Assembly: GCF_002479495.1 (NCBI RefSeq) | Contig: NZ_DLNQ01000001.1 | Location: 62,001 to 126,000 of the forward strand | Origin: Brevundimonas sp. UBA7506 | GTDB lineage: Bacteria; Pseudomonadota; Alphaproteobacteria; Caulobacterales; Caulobacteraceae | Reading direction: 5' to 3' | Length of the DNA: 64,000 nt | Shown: piece after piece, positions 47,248 through 55,865 of the stretch | How positions within the stretch are numbered: the stretch's first letter is position 1 | Layout: each line of letters opens with the position of its first letter | Position numbers and translations under genes: made by a program | The notes under the pieces: model-generated | Database searches by the model: none | What the model was told of the DNA's origin: nothing | What the model saw: only the letters and a program-made list of their open reading frames with translations

Positions 47248-47273
47248 GGCGCACTGACAAGCGAAACGGTCGG

Positions 47274-47310
47274 ACACCCCCGCACACCTCGTGCGGGGGT
47301 GTTTTCGTTT
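47274..47310 (+). terminator. Intrinsic terminator after the M28 peptidase
   Basis: ACACCCCCGCAC (47274-47285) and GTGCGGGGGTGT (47291-47302) form a perfect 12-bp stem with a 5-base loop, followed by TTTCGTTT. It isolates the biotin operon promoter from upstream transcription. Confidence 0.92.
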
Positions 47311-47374
47311 AGCGCCGCCTTTTTTTGAAAACGAAGACCGCTGCCAAGACTGATCGCCCCTTCCCCAATCAAAA

Positions 47375-47477
47375 TGATATATAATATTGGCGTAAGTACC
47401 CGATTTTACAGAATCATATCTATCATTTAGATCGCTGTCGCTGGCATTGCAGTTTGAGCGCTCAAAATGATAGATAA
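47375..47477 (+). promoter_or_regulatory. bioB promoter with three BioR-like boxes and a 14-bp palindrome
   Basis: In an AT-rich island, three near-matches to the alphaproteobacterial BioR box TTATCTATAA occur: TGATATATAA (47375-47384, minus orientation), ATATCTATCA (47416-47425) and TGATAGATAA (47468-47477, minus orientation, over the bioB start codon). The first overlaps a perfect -10 TATAAT at 47380-47385. The second lies in the spacer of a candidate TTTACA(47405)/TAGATC promoter. A perfect palindrome TTTGAGCGCTCAAA (47453-47466) touches the ATG and no Shine-Dalgarno is evident. The BioR gene is at the far end of the operon. Confidence 0.72.
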
Positions 47478-48465
47478 TTCAAAACCCGACGCAGCCGCGA
47501 TCTACAACGCGCCATTCATGGAACTGCTCTATCGGGCCCAGACGGTGCACCGGGCCCACTTCGATCCGAGCACGATCCAGTGCTCCAAGCTGCTGTCCAT
47601 CAAGACCGGGGGCTGCCCCGAGGACTGCTCCTACTGCTCGCAGTCGGCGCGCTACGACAGCGAGCTGTCAGCCTCCAAGATGATGGAGGTCCAGAAGGTT
47701 CTGAACGAGGCGCGCAAGGCCAAGGCGGCGGGCGCGACGCGCTACTGCATGGGCGCCGCCTGGCGCTCGCCCAAGGAACGCGACATGCCGGGCGTCCTGG
47801 CCATGGTCAGGGGCGTCAAGGCCATGGGTCTGGAGACCTGCATGACCCTGGGCATGCTCAGCGACGACCAGGCGGCCCAGCTGCGCGAGGCTGGCCTCGA
47901 CTACTACAACCACAACATCGATACCTCGGAGCGCTACTATTCCGAAGTCATCACCAGCCGCACCTTCGCCGACCGGCTGAACACGCTGGACCGCGTCCGC
48001 GCGGCGGGGATCAACGTCTGCTCGGGCGGCATCGTCGGCATGGGCGAGACGGCCGACGACCGTATCGACATGCTGCGCACCCTGGCCGAGATGGAAGAGC
48101 CGCCGGAATCCGTGCCGATCAACATGCTGATGCCGATGAAGGGCACGCCGATGGCCGACATGGCCCCGCTGGACCCGATCGAGATGGTCCGCACCATCGC
48201 CACGGCCCGCATCCTGATGCCGCGCGCCTATGTTCGCCTTTCGGCTGGCCGTTCGGAGATGAGCGACGAGCTTCAGGCGATGTGCTTCTTCGCCGGCGCC
48301 AACTCGATCTTCGTCGGCGACACCCTGCTGACCGCCGACAACCCCGGCCAGGACAAGGACGCCCTGCTGTTCAACAAGCTGAACCTGCGCGCCGAGGTCG
48401 CCCCGGCCTGCCCCAAGCCAGCCGTGGAGCAGCCCCAGGAGCAGGCCCAAGAGCAGGCCGCGTGA
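47467..48465 (+). CDS. bioB: Biotin synthase
   Basis: A 332-residue radical-SAM enzyme with the cluster motif [11 protein letters not shown] (CxxxCxxC, about residues 44-51) and family stretches [25 protein letters not shown] and [12 protein letters not shown]. It inserts sulfur into dethiobiotin. The ATG at 47467 overlaps a BioR-like box and follows a palindrome rather than a clear ribosome-binding site. A Gln/Glu-rich tail ([10 protein letters not shown]) ends the protein. Stop overlaps the bioF GTG (GTGA). First gene of bioBFDAGC. Confidence 0.96.
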   Translation: MIDNSKPDAAAIYNAPFMELLYRAQTVHRAHFDPSTIQCSKLLSIKTGGCPEDCSYCSQSARYDSELSASKMMEVQKVLNEARKAKAAGATRYCMGAAWRSPKERDMPGVLAMVRGVKAMGLETCMTLGMLSDDQAAQLREAGLDYYNHNIDTSERYYSEVITSRTFADRLNTLDRVRAAGINVCSGGIVGMGETADDRIDMLRTLAEMEEPPESVPINMLMPMKGTPMADMAPLDPIEMVRTIATARILMPRAYVRLSAGRSEMSDELQAMCFFAGANSIFVGDTLLTADNPGQDKDALLFNKLNLRAEVAPACPKPAVEQPQEQAQEQAA

Positions 48466-49598
48466 TCGCCCACCCGCGCCATCGCGCCGGCCTGGACGCC
48501 CTGGCCGCGCGCGATCGGTTGCGGGCCCGAGCCCCGACGGCCGGACTCGACTTCGCCTCCAACGACTATCTGGGGCTGGCCGGGTCCGAGCTGCTGAAAC
48601 AGGCCGCCCTCGACGCCCTGAACCGGGGCGTGCCTGTGGGCGCGACCGGGTCGCGGCTGCTGCGCGGCAACCACCCGGAACACGAAGCTCTGGAGGAAGA
48701 AGCCGCCGCCTTCTTCGGCGCCGAGGCCGCCCTCTTCATCGGCGGCGGCTTTCAGGCCAACCACGCTCTTTTCTCGGCCTTGCCGATGCAGGGCGATCTG
48801 ATCCTGTACGACGCCCTGATCCACGCCAGCGCCCATGACGGGATGCGGCTGGGCCGGGCCGAGACCCGCGCCTTCGCCCACAATGACGTCGTCGCCGCCG
48901 AGGCCGAGATCCGGTCCTGGCGTTCTGCGGGCGGAACGGGCCGCGTCTGGCTGGCGGTAGAGAGCCTCTATTCGATGGAGGGCGACCTCGCGCCGCTGGA
49001 TCAGCTTGCGGCGCTGGCCCGCCGCCACGACGCCGTTCTGGTGGTGGACGAGGCTCACGCCACAGGCCTGTTCGGCCCCATGGGCGCGGGCCGCGCTCTG
49101 GCGCAGCCGCATGACCCGAACCTGCTGACCCTGCACACCTGCGGCAAGGGGCTGGGGGCGGTCGGCGCCCTGATCTGCGGCGACGCGGTCCTGATCGAGA
49201 CCCTGGTCAACAAGGCCCGCCCCTTCATCTTCGCCACCGCCCCCTCGCCGCTGAACGCCGCCGTGGTGCGCGCCAGCCTGAGAGCCTTGCACGACCGGCC
49301 CGACCTGCGCGAGCGCGCCTGGGCCCGCATCGCCCACGCCCACGCCGAGGCCCGGCGCCTGTGCGGGCTAGACGGCTTCGAAAGCCAGATCCTGCCGATC
49401 CATGTCGGCGCGGACGGCGAGGCCGTCGCCCTGGCCCGGACGCTGCAATCGCGCGGCTACGACGTGCGCGCCGTGCGCCCGCCGACCGTGCCCAAGGGCA
49501 CGGCGCGCCTGCGCATCTCGCTGACCGGCGCCGCGGATCAGGCCGCCGTCACCGGCCTGTTCGAAACCCTGTCAAACGTCGGATCCGCCTACCTATGA
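48462..49598 (+). CDS. bioF: 8-amino-7-oxononanoate synthase
   Basis: A 378-residue PLP enzyme from GTG 48462, overlapping the bioB stop. It has [10 protein letters not shown] (about 30), [20 protein letters not shown], the cofactor-stacking region [14 protein letters not shown] and the PLP-lysine region [14 protein letters not shown] (about residue 230). It joins pimeloyl-ACP (or CoA) with alanine to make KAPA. Length is normal for BioF. Stop overlaps the bioD start by 4 bp. Confidence 0.95.
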   Translation: MIAHPRHRAGLDALAARDRLRARAPTAGLDFASNDYLGLAGSELLKQAALDALNRGVPVGATGSRLLRGNHPEHEALEEEAAAFFGAEAALFIGGGFQANHALFSALPMQGDLILYDALIHASAHDGMRLGRAETRAFAHNDVVAAEAEIRSWRSAGGTGRVWLAVESLYSMEGDLAPLDQLAALARRHDAVLVVDEAHATGLFGPMGAGRALAQPHDPNLLTLHTCGKGLGAVGALICGDAVLIETLVNKARPFIFATAPSPLNAAVVRASLRALHDRPDLRERAWARIAHAHAEARRLCGLDGFESQILPIHVGADGEAVALARTLQSRGYDVRAVRPPTVPKGTARLRISLTGAADQAAVTGLFETLSNVGSAYL

Positions 49599-50215
49599 GC
49601 ACTGTCATCGTCACCGGCACCGACACCGGCATCGGCAAGACCGTCTTCAGCGCCGGACTGACCCGCGCGCTCGGCGCCACCTACTGGAAGCCGGTCCAGT
49701 CCGGGCTGGAAGAAGCCACCGACAGCGAAACTGTGGCGTGCCTGTCGGGCTGCCCCGTCCTGCCCGAGGCCTATCGCCTGCAGATGCCCGCCTCCCCCCA
49801 CCTGTCGGCGGAGGCTGAGGGTGTCGAGATCGACATAGCCCGCCTGACCCCGCCCCCGGTCGAGGGGCCGCTGGTGATCGAGGGCGCCGGAGGGCTGATG
49901 GCGCCGCTGACGCGGCAGCACCTCTTCCTCGACGTCATCGCCGGATGGAAGGCTCCCGTGGTTCTGGTGGCGCGCACCAGTCTGGGCACCATCAACCACA
50001 GCCTGCTGTCGCTGACCGCCCTGCGCGCCAGGGGCTGCACGGTCGCGGGCGTCGCCTTCGTCGGCGAGGAGATGGCCGACAGCCGCCGCACGATCGCCGA
50101 GATGGGCCAGGCGCGCGATCTGGGCCGGCTGCCCTTCCTCGCTGACCTGACCCCTGACGCCTTGACCGCCGCCTTCGAGGCCATCGACGTCGCCGCCATC
50201 CGCGAGACCCTGTGA
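49595..50215 (+). CDS. bioD: Dethiobiotin synthetase
   Basis: A 206-residue ATPase with the P-loop GTDTGIGKTVFSAGL (about 7-21), YWKPVQSGLEE and VIEGAGGLMAPLT, all diagnostic for BioD. It carboxylates DAPA and closes the ureido ring. Starts at ATG 49595 over the bioF stop. Stop shares one base with the bioA ATG (TGATG). Confidence 0.95.
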   Translation: MSTVIVTGTDTGIGKTVFSAGLTRALGATYWKPVQSGLEEATDSETVACLSGCPVLPEAYRLQMPASPHLSAEAEGVEIDIARLTPPPVEGPLVIEGAGGLMAPLTRQHLFLDVIAGWKAPVVLVARTSLGTINHSLLSLTALRARGCTVAGVAFVGEEMADSRRTIAEMGQARDLGRLPFLADLTPDALTAAFEAIDVAAIRETL

Positions 50216-51504
50216 TGGACGACGCCATCGCCTTCGACCGTCGCCACCTTTGGCGCCCCTACGCCGGGATGCGCGAACCCGGCCCGGTCCATCACGTGGT
50301 CGAAGCCCAGGGCGTCTGGCTGACCCTGGCCGACGGCACTCGGATGATCGACGCCATGTCCTCCTGGTGGTGCGCGGCCCACGGCCATCGCCATCCGCAG
50401 ATCGTCGCCGCCATGACGGCTCAGCTCAACCGCATGCCGCACGTCATGTTCGGCGGCCTGACCCATGATCCCGCCATCGATCTGGGGCGGCGGCTGGTCG
50501 CGATGTTGCCCGACGGGTTGAACCGCATCTTCTATTCCGACAGCGGCTCCGTCGCCGTCGAGGTGGCGCTGAAGATGGCGCTTCAGGCCCAGGTGGCGCG
50601 TGGCTTTCCCGCCCGCACCGCCTTCGCCACCGTGCGCGGCGGATATCACGGCGACACCTGGAAGGCGATGAGCCTGTGCGACCCCGACACCGGCATGCAC
50701 GGCCAGTACGGTCGCGCGTTGCAGGTCGAACACTTCGTCGCCGCCCCGCCCATCCCCTTCGGCGCCGACTGGGACGAGGACCCGGCCCGCAACGGCCTGT
50801 CCGAGGTGGCGCGGCTGTTTGAGGCGCACGGCGAGCGGATCGCCGCCTTCATCCTGGAGCCCGTGGTTCAGGGCGCGGGCGGGATGCGCTTCTATCAACC
50901 GGCCTATCTGACCGGCCTGCGCGCCCTGTGCGACGCGCACGGCGTCCTGCTGATCTTCGACGAGATCGCCAGCGGTTTCGGCCGCACCGGGCGGATGTTC
51001 GCCATGGATTTCGTCAGCGTCGTCCCCGACATCCTCTGCCTCGGCAAGGCCCTGACCGGCGGCCACATCACCTTCGCCGCCACAGTGGCCCGAGAGGATG
51101 TAGCCGAGGCCATCGCGGCCGGGTCGCCCGGCGTGCTGATGCACGGCCCCACCTTCATGGCCAATCCCCTGGCCTGCGCCGCCGCCGGGGCCAGTCTTGA
51201 TCTTTTGCAGGACGGCGGCTGGCGCGACGCGGTCGTCCGGATCGAGGCCCAACTCCGCGTCGAACTGGCTCCGGCCCGGCGGCTCGACGGCGTGCAGGAC
51301 GTCCGAATCCTCGGCGCTATCGGGGTGATCGAGACGAAGGCTCCGCTGGACACCGCCCGCGTCCACGCCTTCGCAAAAACCTCGGGCGTCTTCCTGCGCC
51401 CCTTCGGTCGGCTGCTCTACGCCATGCCGCCCTATGTCGTCCGGCCGGACGAGCTGACGCGCATCACCACCGCCATGCTGGACATCGTCGGGTGGAGCGA
51501 ATGA
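50215..51504 (+). CDS. bioA: Adenosylmethionine-8-amino-7-oxononanoate aminotransferase
   Basis: A 429-residue class III aminotransferase. It has HLWRPYAGM, SSWWCAAHGHRHP (BioA-specific Trp-Trp), YSDSGSVAVEVALKMA, YHGDTWKAMSLCD, FDEIASGFGRTG and the PLP lysine in CLGKALTGGHITFAAT. It makes DAPA from KAPA using SAM as amino donor. ATG 50215 is preceded directly by an in-frame GTG (50212), a possible alternative start. Stop overlaps the bioG start (ATGA). Confidence 0.95.
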   Translation: MDDAIAFDRRHLWRPYAGMREPGPVHHVVEAQGVWLTLADGTRMIDAMSSWWCAAHGHRHPQIVAAMTAQLNRMPHVMFGGLTHDPAIDLGRRLVAMLPDGLNRIFYSDSGSVAVEVALKMALQAQVARGFPARTAFATVRGGYHGDTWKAMSLCDPDTGMHGQYGRALQVEHFVAAPPIPFGADWDEDPARNGLSEVARLFEAHGERIAAFILEPVVQGAGGMRFYQPAYLTGLRALCDAHGVLLIFDEIASGFGRTGRMFAMDFVSVVPDILCLGKALTGGHITFAATVAREDVAEAIAAGSPGVLMHGPTFMANPLACAAAGASLDLLQDGGWRDAVVRIEAQLRVELAPARRLDGVQDVRILGAIGVIETKAPLDTARVHAFAKTSGVFLRPFGRLLYAMPPYVVRPDELTRITTAMLDIVGWSE

Positions 51505-52118
51505 GAAGCCAATGGCTGCAGCGAAACGGCGTCGACGACCTGATCGTCGTCTTCGGCGGCTGGGCCCTGGGCGCCGCGCCCTTCGCCCATCTCAGCGGAT
51601 CAGCCGACGTCTTGCTGCTCAGCGACTACCGAACCCAGGACTTTGACGCCGAGCCGCTCGCCCCCTACGCCCGACGCAGCCTGATCGGCTACTCCTTCGG
51701 CGTCGCCGCGGCGGGCCATGCTCTGGCCTCGACGGAACTGAAGTTCAACCGCAAGGTCGCCGTCTGCGGCTCCCTCCACCCCGTCGACGAGCGCCTCGGC
51801 ATCCCGCCCGAGCGGGCGCGCCAGACCGCCGACCGGTTAACCGAGACCAGCCTGCGCCAGTTCGCCCGCCGCGCCGGGGCTCCCCTGCCCGAAGCCAGCG
51901 ACATCCCCGCCCTGAGAGACGAACTGCAGGCTGTCATCGCGCGCGGCCCAGCGCCCCACCCCGGCTTTGACCGCATCTGGCTGGGCCGCAATGACCGCAT
52001 CTTTCCGCCCGAGAATCTGGAAGCGGCATGGCGCGATCAAAGCGACCGCGTCCGCTGGCTCGAGACCGGCCACAATCCCTTCGCCGCCTTCACCGACTGG
52101 CGCGACCTCCTGGCATGA
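51501..52118 (+). CDS. bioG: Pimeloyl-ACP methyl ester esterase, BioG type (DUF452)
   Basis: A 205-residue protein of the DUF452/BioG family. It starts MRSQWLQRNGVDDLIVVFGG, with FGGWALGAAPFAHL, the nucleophile region GYSFGVAAAG (Ser near 62), and a final histidine in TGHNPF. BioG is an alternative to BioH, cleaving the methyl ester of pimeloyl-ACP made by the BioC pathway. Direct linkage to bioC (4-bp overlap) supports this. The DUF452 pattern is recognised from memory. Confidence 0.88.
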   Translation: MRSQWLQRNGVDDLIVVFGGWALGAAPFAHLSGSADVLLLSDYRTQDFDAEPLAPYARRSLIGYSFGVAAAGHALASTELKFNRKVAVCGSLHPVDERLGIPPERARQTADRLTETSLRQFARRAGAPLPEASDIPALRDELQAVIARGPAPHPGFDRIWLGRNDRIFPPENLEAAWRDQSDRVRWLETGHNPFAAFTDWRDLLA

Positions 52119-52858
52119 CCGCCGCCGCCCGCGTTCAGCGCAGCTTTCGCCGGGGCTTCGCCACCTATGACGACAGCGCCCTGGTGCAGAAGGCCATCGC
52201 CCGGGGCCTGATCCGCCGTCTGCTGCGCCACGCCGCCGACACCCGCCTCACCCGCGTTTTCGAAACAGGTTACGGCACCGGCCAGCTGACCCGGCTTATG
52301 CTGCAGCGCCTGCCGATCGAGACCCTGCACCTGAATGATCTGGCGGCGCCGCCCCTGCCCTTCGCGCCGCAGGCCGACTATCGCCCTGGAGACATCGAGA
52401 CCCTGGCTCTGCCCCCGGACCTTGATCTGGTCATCTCGGCCTCCATGATCCAGTGGATCGCCGATCCGCTGGGGCTGATCCAGCGCCTGTGTGAGGCGGT
52501 GCGGCCCGGCGGCTGGCTGGCCCTGTCCGGCTTCGGCCCCGACCACTTCCCCGAGCTTCAGGCCCTCGGCAGTCAGGCCGCCGCCCCGTCGCTGCTGTCG
52601 GCCGCCGCCATGGCCAGCCTGCTGCCGTCCGGCTGGACCGTGCAGGAGTCAGGGTCGCGCGCCCGATCCCTATGCTTCGCCACGCCGCGCGAAGTACTGC
52701 GCCACCTGCGCGACACCGGCGTCAACGGCCGCGCCAGCCGTCCCTGGACCCGCCGCGATCTCGACACCTTCTGCCACGAATATGATGCGCGGTTCGGCCA
52801 GTCAGGCCGCGTCTCCCTGACCTATCAGCCCGTCTGGCTGATCGCGCGAAAGGCCTAG
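52115..52858 (+). CDS. bioC: Malonyl-ACP O-methyltransferase
   Basis: A 247-residue SAM methyltransferase from ATG 52115. It begins with RVQRSFRRGFATYDDSALVQ, typical of BioC, followed by motif I VFETGYGTGQLTRLM and LVISASMIQWIADP. It methylates malonyl-ACP so fatty-acid synthesis can build pimeloyl-ACP methyl ester, later cleaved by BioG. Last gene of the operon; its stop overlaps the convergent bioR stop by 4 bp. Confidence 0.92.
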   Translation: MTAAARVQRSFRRGFATYDDSALVQKAIARGLIRRLLRHAADTRLTRVFETGYGTGQLTRLMLQRLPIETLHLNDLAAPPLPFAPQADYRPGDIETLALPPDLDLVISASMIQWIADPLGLIQRLCEAVRPGGWLALSGFGPDHFPELQALGSQAAAPSLLSAAAMASLLPSGWTVQESGSRARSLCFATPREVLRHLRDTGVNGRASRPWTRRDLDTFCHEYDARFGQSGRVSLTYQPVWLIARKA

Positions 52859-53466
52859 ACCGCCCGTCCCAGATGGCGCTCGGCCGTGGCCAGCGCCCCC
52901 TGCACGTCGCGGGCGCGGATCGCCGCCATCAAGGCGTGGTGGTCGGGATCGGGCCGCGGCTTCCACCGCTCCCTGTACTGCACCAGCATATGCCGAGAGC
53001 CGTGCAGCTGCAGATTGCCCACCTCTTCCAGCAGGCGCGGCATGCCGCAGGCCGCCATGGTCCCCAGGTGGAAGGCGCGATTGGCCGCCTCCCAGCTATG
53101 GATGTCGGTCGCCGCGTCGCAGGCCAGACGCAGGTCCTCCAGTCGCCCGATCTCGTCCTGGGTGAGGTTAGGCACTGAATGCATCAGGGCCACCGGTTCC
53201 AGCGCCGCGCGCATCAGCTTGACCTCGCGCTGGGCCGCCTGATCCAGCGGCGCGACGCGAACCCCGACATTCGGTTTGCTGACCGCCAGCCCCTTGGCCA
53301 CCAGACGCAGGAAGGCCTCGCGCACCGGGACATGGCTGACCTTGAACTCGTCGGCGACGTGTTCCTGGCGGAGCTTGGCGTCCGGCGCGAGTTCTCCGCG
53401 CACGATCCGAACCGTCAGTGCATCAGCGATGCCGTCCGCGGAAACACCAAGTTTGGAAACGGCCAC
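52855..53466 (-). CDS. bioR: BioR-type GntR (FCD) repressor of biotin synthesis
   Basis: A 203-residue GntR/FadR-subfamily regulator. I start it at GTG 53466, which follows GGAGGTAGT; a TTG seven codons upstream is possible. The winged HTH is at about 8-70 (LRQEHVADEFKVSHVPVREAFLRLVAKGL). The FCD helical domain follows, with metal/ligand-type residues in NRAFHLGTMA and a late DPDHHALMAAI. It sits convergent at the end of the biotin operon, and TTATCTACAA lies 22-31 bp before its start. BioR in other alphaproteobacteria binds TTATCTATAA, so repression of bioB and itself is likely. Confidence 0.88.
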   Translation of the reverse strand: MAVSKLGVSADGIADALTVRIVRGELAPDAKLRQEHVADEFKVSHVPVREAFLRLVAKGLAVSKPNVGVRVAPLDQAAQREVKLMRAALEPVALMHSVPNLTQDEIGRLEDLRLACDAATDIHSWEAANRAFHLGTMAACGMPRLLEEVGNLQLHGSRHMLVQYRERWKPRPDPDHHALMAAIRARDVQGALATAERHLGRAV

Positions 53467-53777
53467 ACTACCTCCGACGTCGCGCAATTATCTACAATCG
53501 CACTCATAGTGCCGTCAACGACATCGGCGACCTCGACCAAGCAGGCGCCGTTGAAGAGATTGCGGGGCCACCTGAACCACGCCGGGGCGGGGTCTTCCAG
53601 ACCGTCCTGAGCCAGAGGCAGGATCAGGCCCTGCTCCCAACCTTCGCTGGACGACGCGGGCACGCCGATCAGATCTCCCCGCATCGACCGGGCCTCGGCC
53701 TCGACGGCGAACAGAAGATAGTTAGGGAGGCCGGGCTTGCGGACTTGTGACCGCGACTTTGTTTTCCGCACATGCAT
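53415..53777 (-). CDS. Possible small gene or gene remnant upstream of bioR
   Basis: A 120-codon frame covers the 376-bp stretch before bioR and overlaps its first codons. The middle (LFAVEAEARSMRGDLIGVPA, then GLEDPAPAWFRWPRNLF) has GC-rich third positions and protein-like composition, but the C-terminal part reads through the BioR box and bioR start region. I recognise no family. It may be the broken front of an older gene, or chance. No ribosome-binding site is clear at ATG 53777. Confidence 0.3.
   Translation of the reverse strand: MHVRKTKSRSQVRKPGLPNYLLFAVEAEARSMRGDLIGVPASSSEGWEQGLILPLAQDGLEDPAPAWFRWPRNLFNGACLVEVADVVDGTMSAIVDNCATSEVVWPFPNLVFPRTASLMH
53488..53497 (+). promoter_or_regulatory. 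BioR box upstream of bioR
   Basis: TTATCTACAA differs from the published alphaproteobacterial BioR box TTATCTATAA at one base. It lies just upstream of the bioR ribosome-binding site, consistent with autorepression. Confidence 0.72.
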
Positions 53778-53790
53778 ACGGCGACGTTGA

Positions 53791-53838
53791 CGGCGTCCGA
53801 TTGGTGTATTAGCTCACCGATACACCAATCGGACGCCG
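53791..53838. promoter_or_regulatory. Perfect 19-bp-arm palindrome before the YtrA-type regulator
   Basis: CGGCGTCCGATTGGTGTAT (53791-53809) and its exact reverse complement (53820-53838) flank a 10-base centre TAGCTCACCG. The inner part GTGTATTAGCTCACCGATACAC resembles operators of YtrA-subfamily GntR repressors (GTGTATTA...ATACAC). It ends 4 bp before the regulator's TTG start, so it probably gives autorepression. The outer GC-rich arms are longer than a repressor needs and could form a very stable hairpin in RNA. Confidence 0.75.
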
Positions 53839-53842
53839 CTCC

Positions 53843-54223
53843 TTGCACTTCTCCATCAACCCCACGGACAGCCGCCCCATCTACGTCCAGATCATGGACG
53901 AGGTCCGGCGCGGCATGGCCTCAGGCGCGCTCGCCAGCGGCGATCCTCTGCCCTCGGTCCGCCAGCTGGCCGCCAGCCTGAAGGTCAATCCCAACACCGT
54001 GGCCCAGGCCTATCGCGAACTGGAACGGGAAGGTCTGGCCTATGTCCAGCGTGGACAGGGCACCTTCGTCGGCTCCGCGCGCCAGATCGACGACGACCGC
54101 ACGGCCCTGGCCCATGAACTGGCCCAGCGGTCGCTGGTCGAGGCCGCGCGCCTGGGGTTGAACGCCGAACAGTTCATCCAGGCGATCCGCTCGGTCGACT
54201 CCTCGAAAGCCCCGCTCAAATGA
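53843..54223 (+). CDS. YtrA-subfamily GntR regulator
   Basis: A 126-residue short GntR protein starting at TTG 53843 (MHFSINPTDSRPIYVQIMDE). The HTH covers about 10-75 (PLPSVRQLAASLKVNPNTVAQAYRELEREG). A short helical tail replaces an effector domain, typical of YtrA. These regulators control adjacent ABC exporters, and here the ATPase gene overlaps the stop by 4 bp. Few bases separate the start from the palindrome, so a leaderless or weakly translated message is likely. Confidence 0.88.
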   Translation: MHFSINPTDSRPIYVQIMDEVRRGMASGALASGDPLPSVRQLAASLKVNPNTVAQAYRELEREGLAYVQRGQGTFVGSARQIDDDRTALAHELAQRSLVEAARLGLNAEQFIQAIRSVDSSKAPLK

Positions 54224-55143
54224 TCATGCCCTCTTCCGCCGACGGAGACGCCGGCCTCGCCGTCGCGACCCACGCCCTGTCCAAACTCTATGGACGGGCG
54301 ACCGCCTTGCAGGCTGTCGACCTGCGGGTTCCCGCAGGCGCCGTCTATATGCTGGCCGGAGAGAACGGTGCCGGGAAGTCCACCCTGCTGCGCCTCCTCC
54401 TGAACCTGGAGCGACCGACGGGAGGCCAGATCGAGGTCACGGGCCTGGCGGCGGATCGAAACGGCGCGCGCGTTCGCGCCCGTGTCGGCTATGTGCCGGA
54501 AGGCTTCGACATCGGACCGCGCTGGATGACCGTCGGGCGCTGGTTCGCCGAACGGGCCGTCTATTATCCGGCCTGGGACGCGGCCTACGCCGCCGCCCTG
54601 TCTCGTCGCCTGGACATCGATGGCTCGCGACGGATCGGTCAGCTGTCCAAGGGGCAGGCGCGCCGCGCCCAGATCGTCGCCGCCCTGGCGCACCGCCCGC
54701 CCCTGCTGCTGCTGGACGAACCCACCGACGGCCTGGATCCGGCGGCGCGCGACACGGTGCTGGAGCTGATCTCGGATCATCTGTCCCAGACCGACTGCAC
54801 CATCCTGGTCTCCACCCACCTGATCTATGAGTTGGACGCCCTGGTCGATCAGGTCGGCGTCCTGTCGCACGGCCGCCTGACGGCCCAGACGCCGCGCGAC
54901 GCCCTGCGGGAATCCGTGAAGAACTACCGCATTCGCGGTCCCGAGGGATGGAAGCCCCCGTCCGACATCCCCGGCGTGCTGCATCGCGGCCAGTTCGGTC
55001 GCGAGCACAGCTGGGTCATCCGTGGCGAGGAAACAGAGGTCGCCGCGCACGTCGCCCGTTCCGGCGGCGAAGTCCACGATGTCGCCCCTCTCAACCTCCA
55101 CGACGCCGTCGTCCATCTGATGCGCCAGGGAGCGGCGTCATGA
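54220..55143 (+). CDS. ABC transporter ATP-binding protein
   Basis: A 307-residue ATPase with Walker A LAGENGAGKSTLLR (about 45-58), a signature in the degenerate form LSKGQARRAQIV rather than LSGGQ, Walker B LLLLDEPTDGLD and the switch histidine in VSTHLIYELDAL. The C-terminal 80 residues are an extra domain (PEGWKPPSDIPGVLHR). YtrA-linked ABC systems usually export or respond to antibiotics or envelope stress. Coupled to the regulator and to the membrane subunit. Confidence 0.9.
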   Translation: MIMPSSADGDAGLAVATHALSKLYGRATALQAVDLRVPAGAVYMLAGENGAGKSTLLRLLLNLERPTGGQIEVTGLAADRNGARVRARVGYVPEGFDIGPRWMTVGRWFAERAVYYPAWDAAYAAALSRRLDIDGSRRIGQLSKGQARRAQIVAALAHRPPLLLLDEPTDGLDPAARDTVLELISDHLSQTDCTILVSTHLIYELDALVDQVGVLSHGRLTAQTPRDALRESVKNYRIRGPEGWKPPSDIPGVLHRGQFGREHSWVIRGEETEVAAHVARSGGEVHDVAPLNLHDAVVHLMRQGAAS

Positions 55144-55862
55144 CCACCAACACCAGCCACGAGCCGCCCCGCGCGGCCGCCGTCTTTCAACTGCAGCTCG
55201 GGAAGATGGGCCGCGTCCTGCGTCCCGAGCTGATCGGTCTGGCCCTGATCCTCAGCCCTACCGCACTCATGGCGCTGGGCCTTCTGATGCGCCGCGACGC
55301 CGTCCTGGACTACCCCCCGGAGCTGAGCTTCCTCCTGCCGGCCGCAGCCTTTCTTCTGCCCTTCAGGCTCTGGAACAGAGAGGGGCTGTTCGAGCGCGGC
55401 GACTTCCAGCTCATGCCTGTCGAGCGCCGCAAGCACGTCCTGATCAGGGTCTGCGCCGGCTCCGTCTGGGCCCTGGGCCTGGCCGCAGCCGTCGTTCTTC
55501 TCTTCAATCTGCTGGCGCTGGCGGCTGGCTCTCCGACGATCGGAGCGGCGGCCTGGCTGTGGCTGGTTCCGCTGGGCTCTGTGGCGACGGCCTATCTGCT
55601 GGGCAGCGCCCTGGTCCTGGCCCTGCGCCATCCGCTCCGCTGGAGCGCCGGCCTGGTCCTCGCCTATGTCCTGCTTACCGCCTTCGGTCTCGGCGGCCCC
55701 CTGGAACCCATGACCCAAGCTGTCCTCCATAGCGATCTGGGGCTGGAGCGCGTCCTGACTGGCGGCGCTTCGAGCACGGCCTGGATCGTCGCCCTCCTGT
55801 TCTGGTTCGGACTGGGCCTGATCGCTGTCGCCCTGGCCTCTCTGCGTCACCGGGAGGGCTGA
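55140..55862 (+). CDS. ABC transporter membrane subunit (six-helix)
   Basis: A 240-residue membrane protein from ATG 55140, overlapping the ATPase stop. Predicted helices: about 34-52, 62-78, 107-130, 139-163, 170-187 and 214-233. A soluble loop FERGDFQLMPVERRKHVLIR links the second and third. It is the evident permease partner of the ATPase. I do not recognise a closer family. Confidence 0.8.
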   Translation: MTTNTSHEPPRAAAVFQLQLGKMGRVLRPELIGLALILSPTALMALGLLMRRDAVLDYPPELSFLLPAAAFLLPFRLWNREGLFERGDFQLMPVERRKHVLIRVCAGSVWALGLAAAVVLLFNLLALAAGSPTIGAAAWLWLVPLGSVATAYLLGSALVLALRHPLRWSAGLVLAYVLLTAFGLGGPLEPMTQAVLHSDLGLERVLTGGASSTAWIVALLFWFGLGLIAVALASLRHREG

Positions 55863-55865
55863 AGG

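Noticed and set aside
47453..47466. TTTGAGCGCTCAAA considered as a LacI-type operator belonging to the pectin regulator
   Set aside because: It does not share the TGACACCGGT core and lies before biotin genes, so I left the regulator unassigned.
47580..49598. A 672-codon frame covering the end of bioB and all of bioF
   Set aside because: The first 294 codons are a shifted reading of bioB. Only the part from GTG 48462 is BioF.
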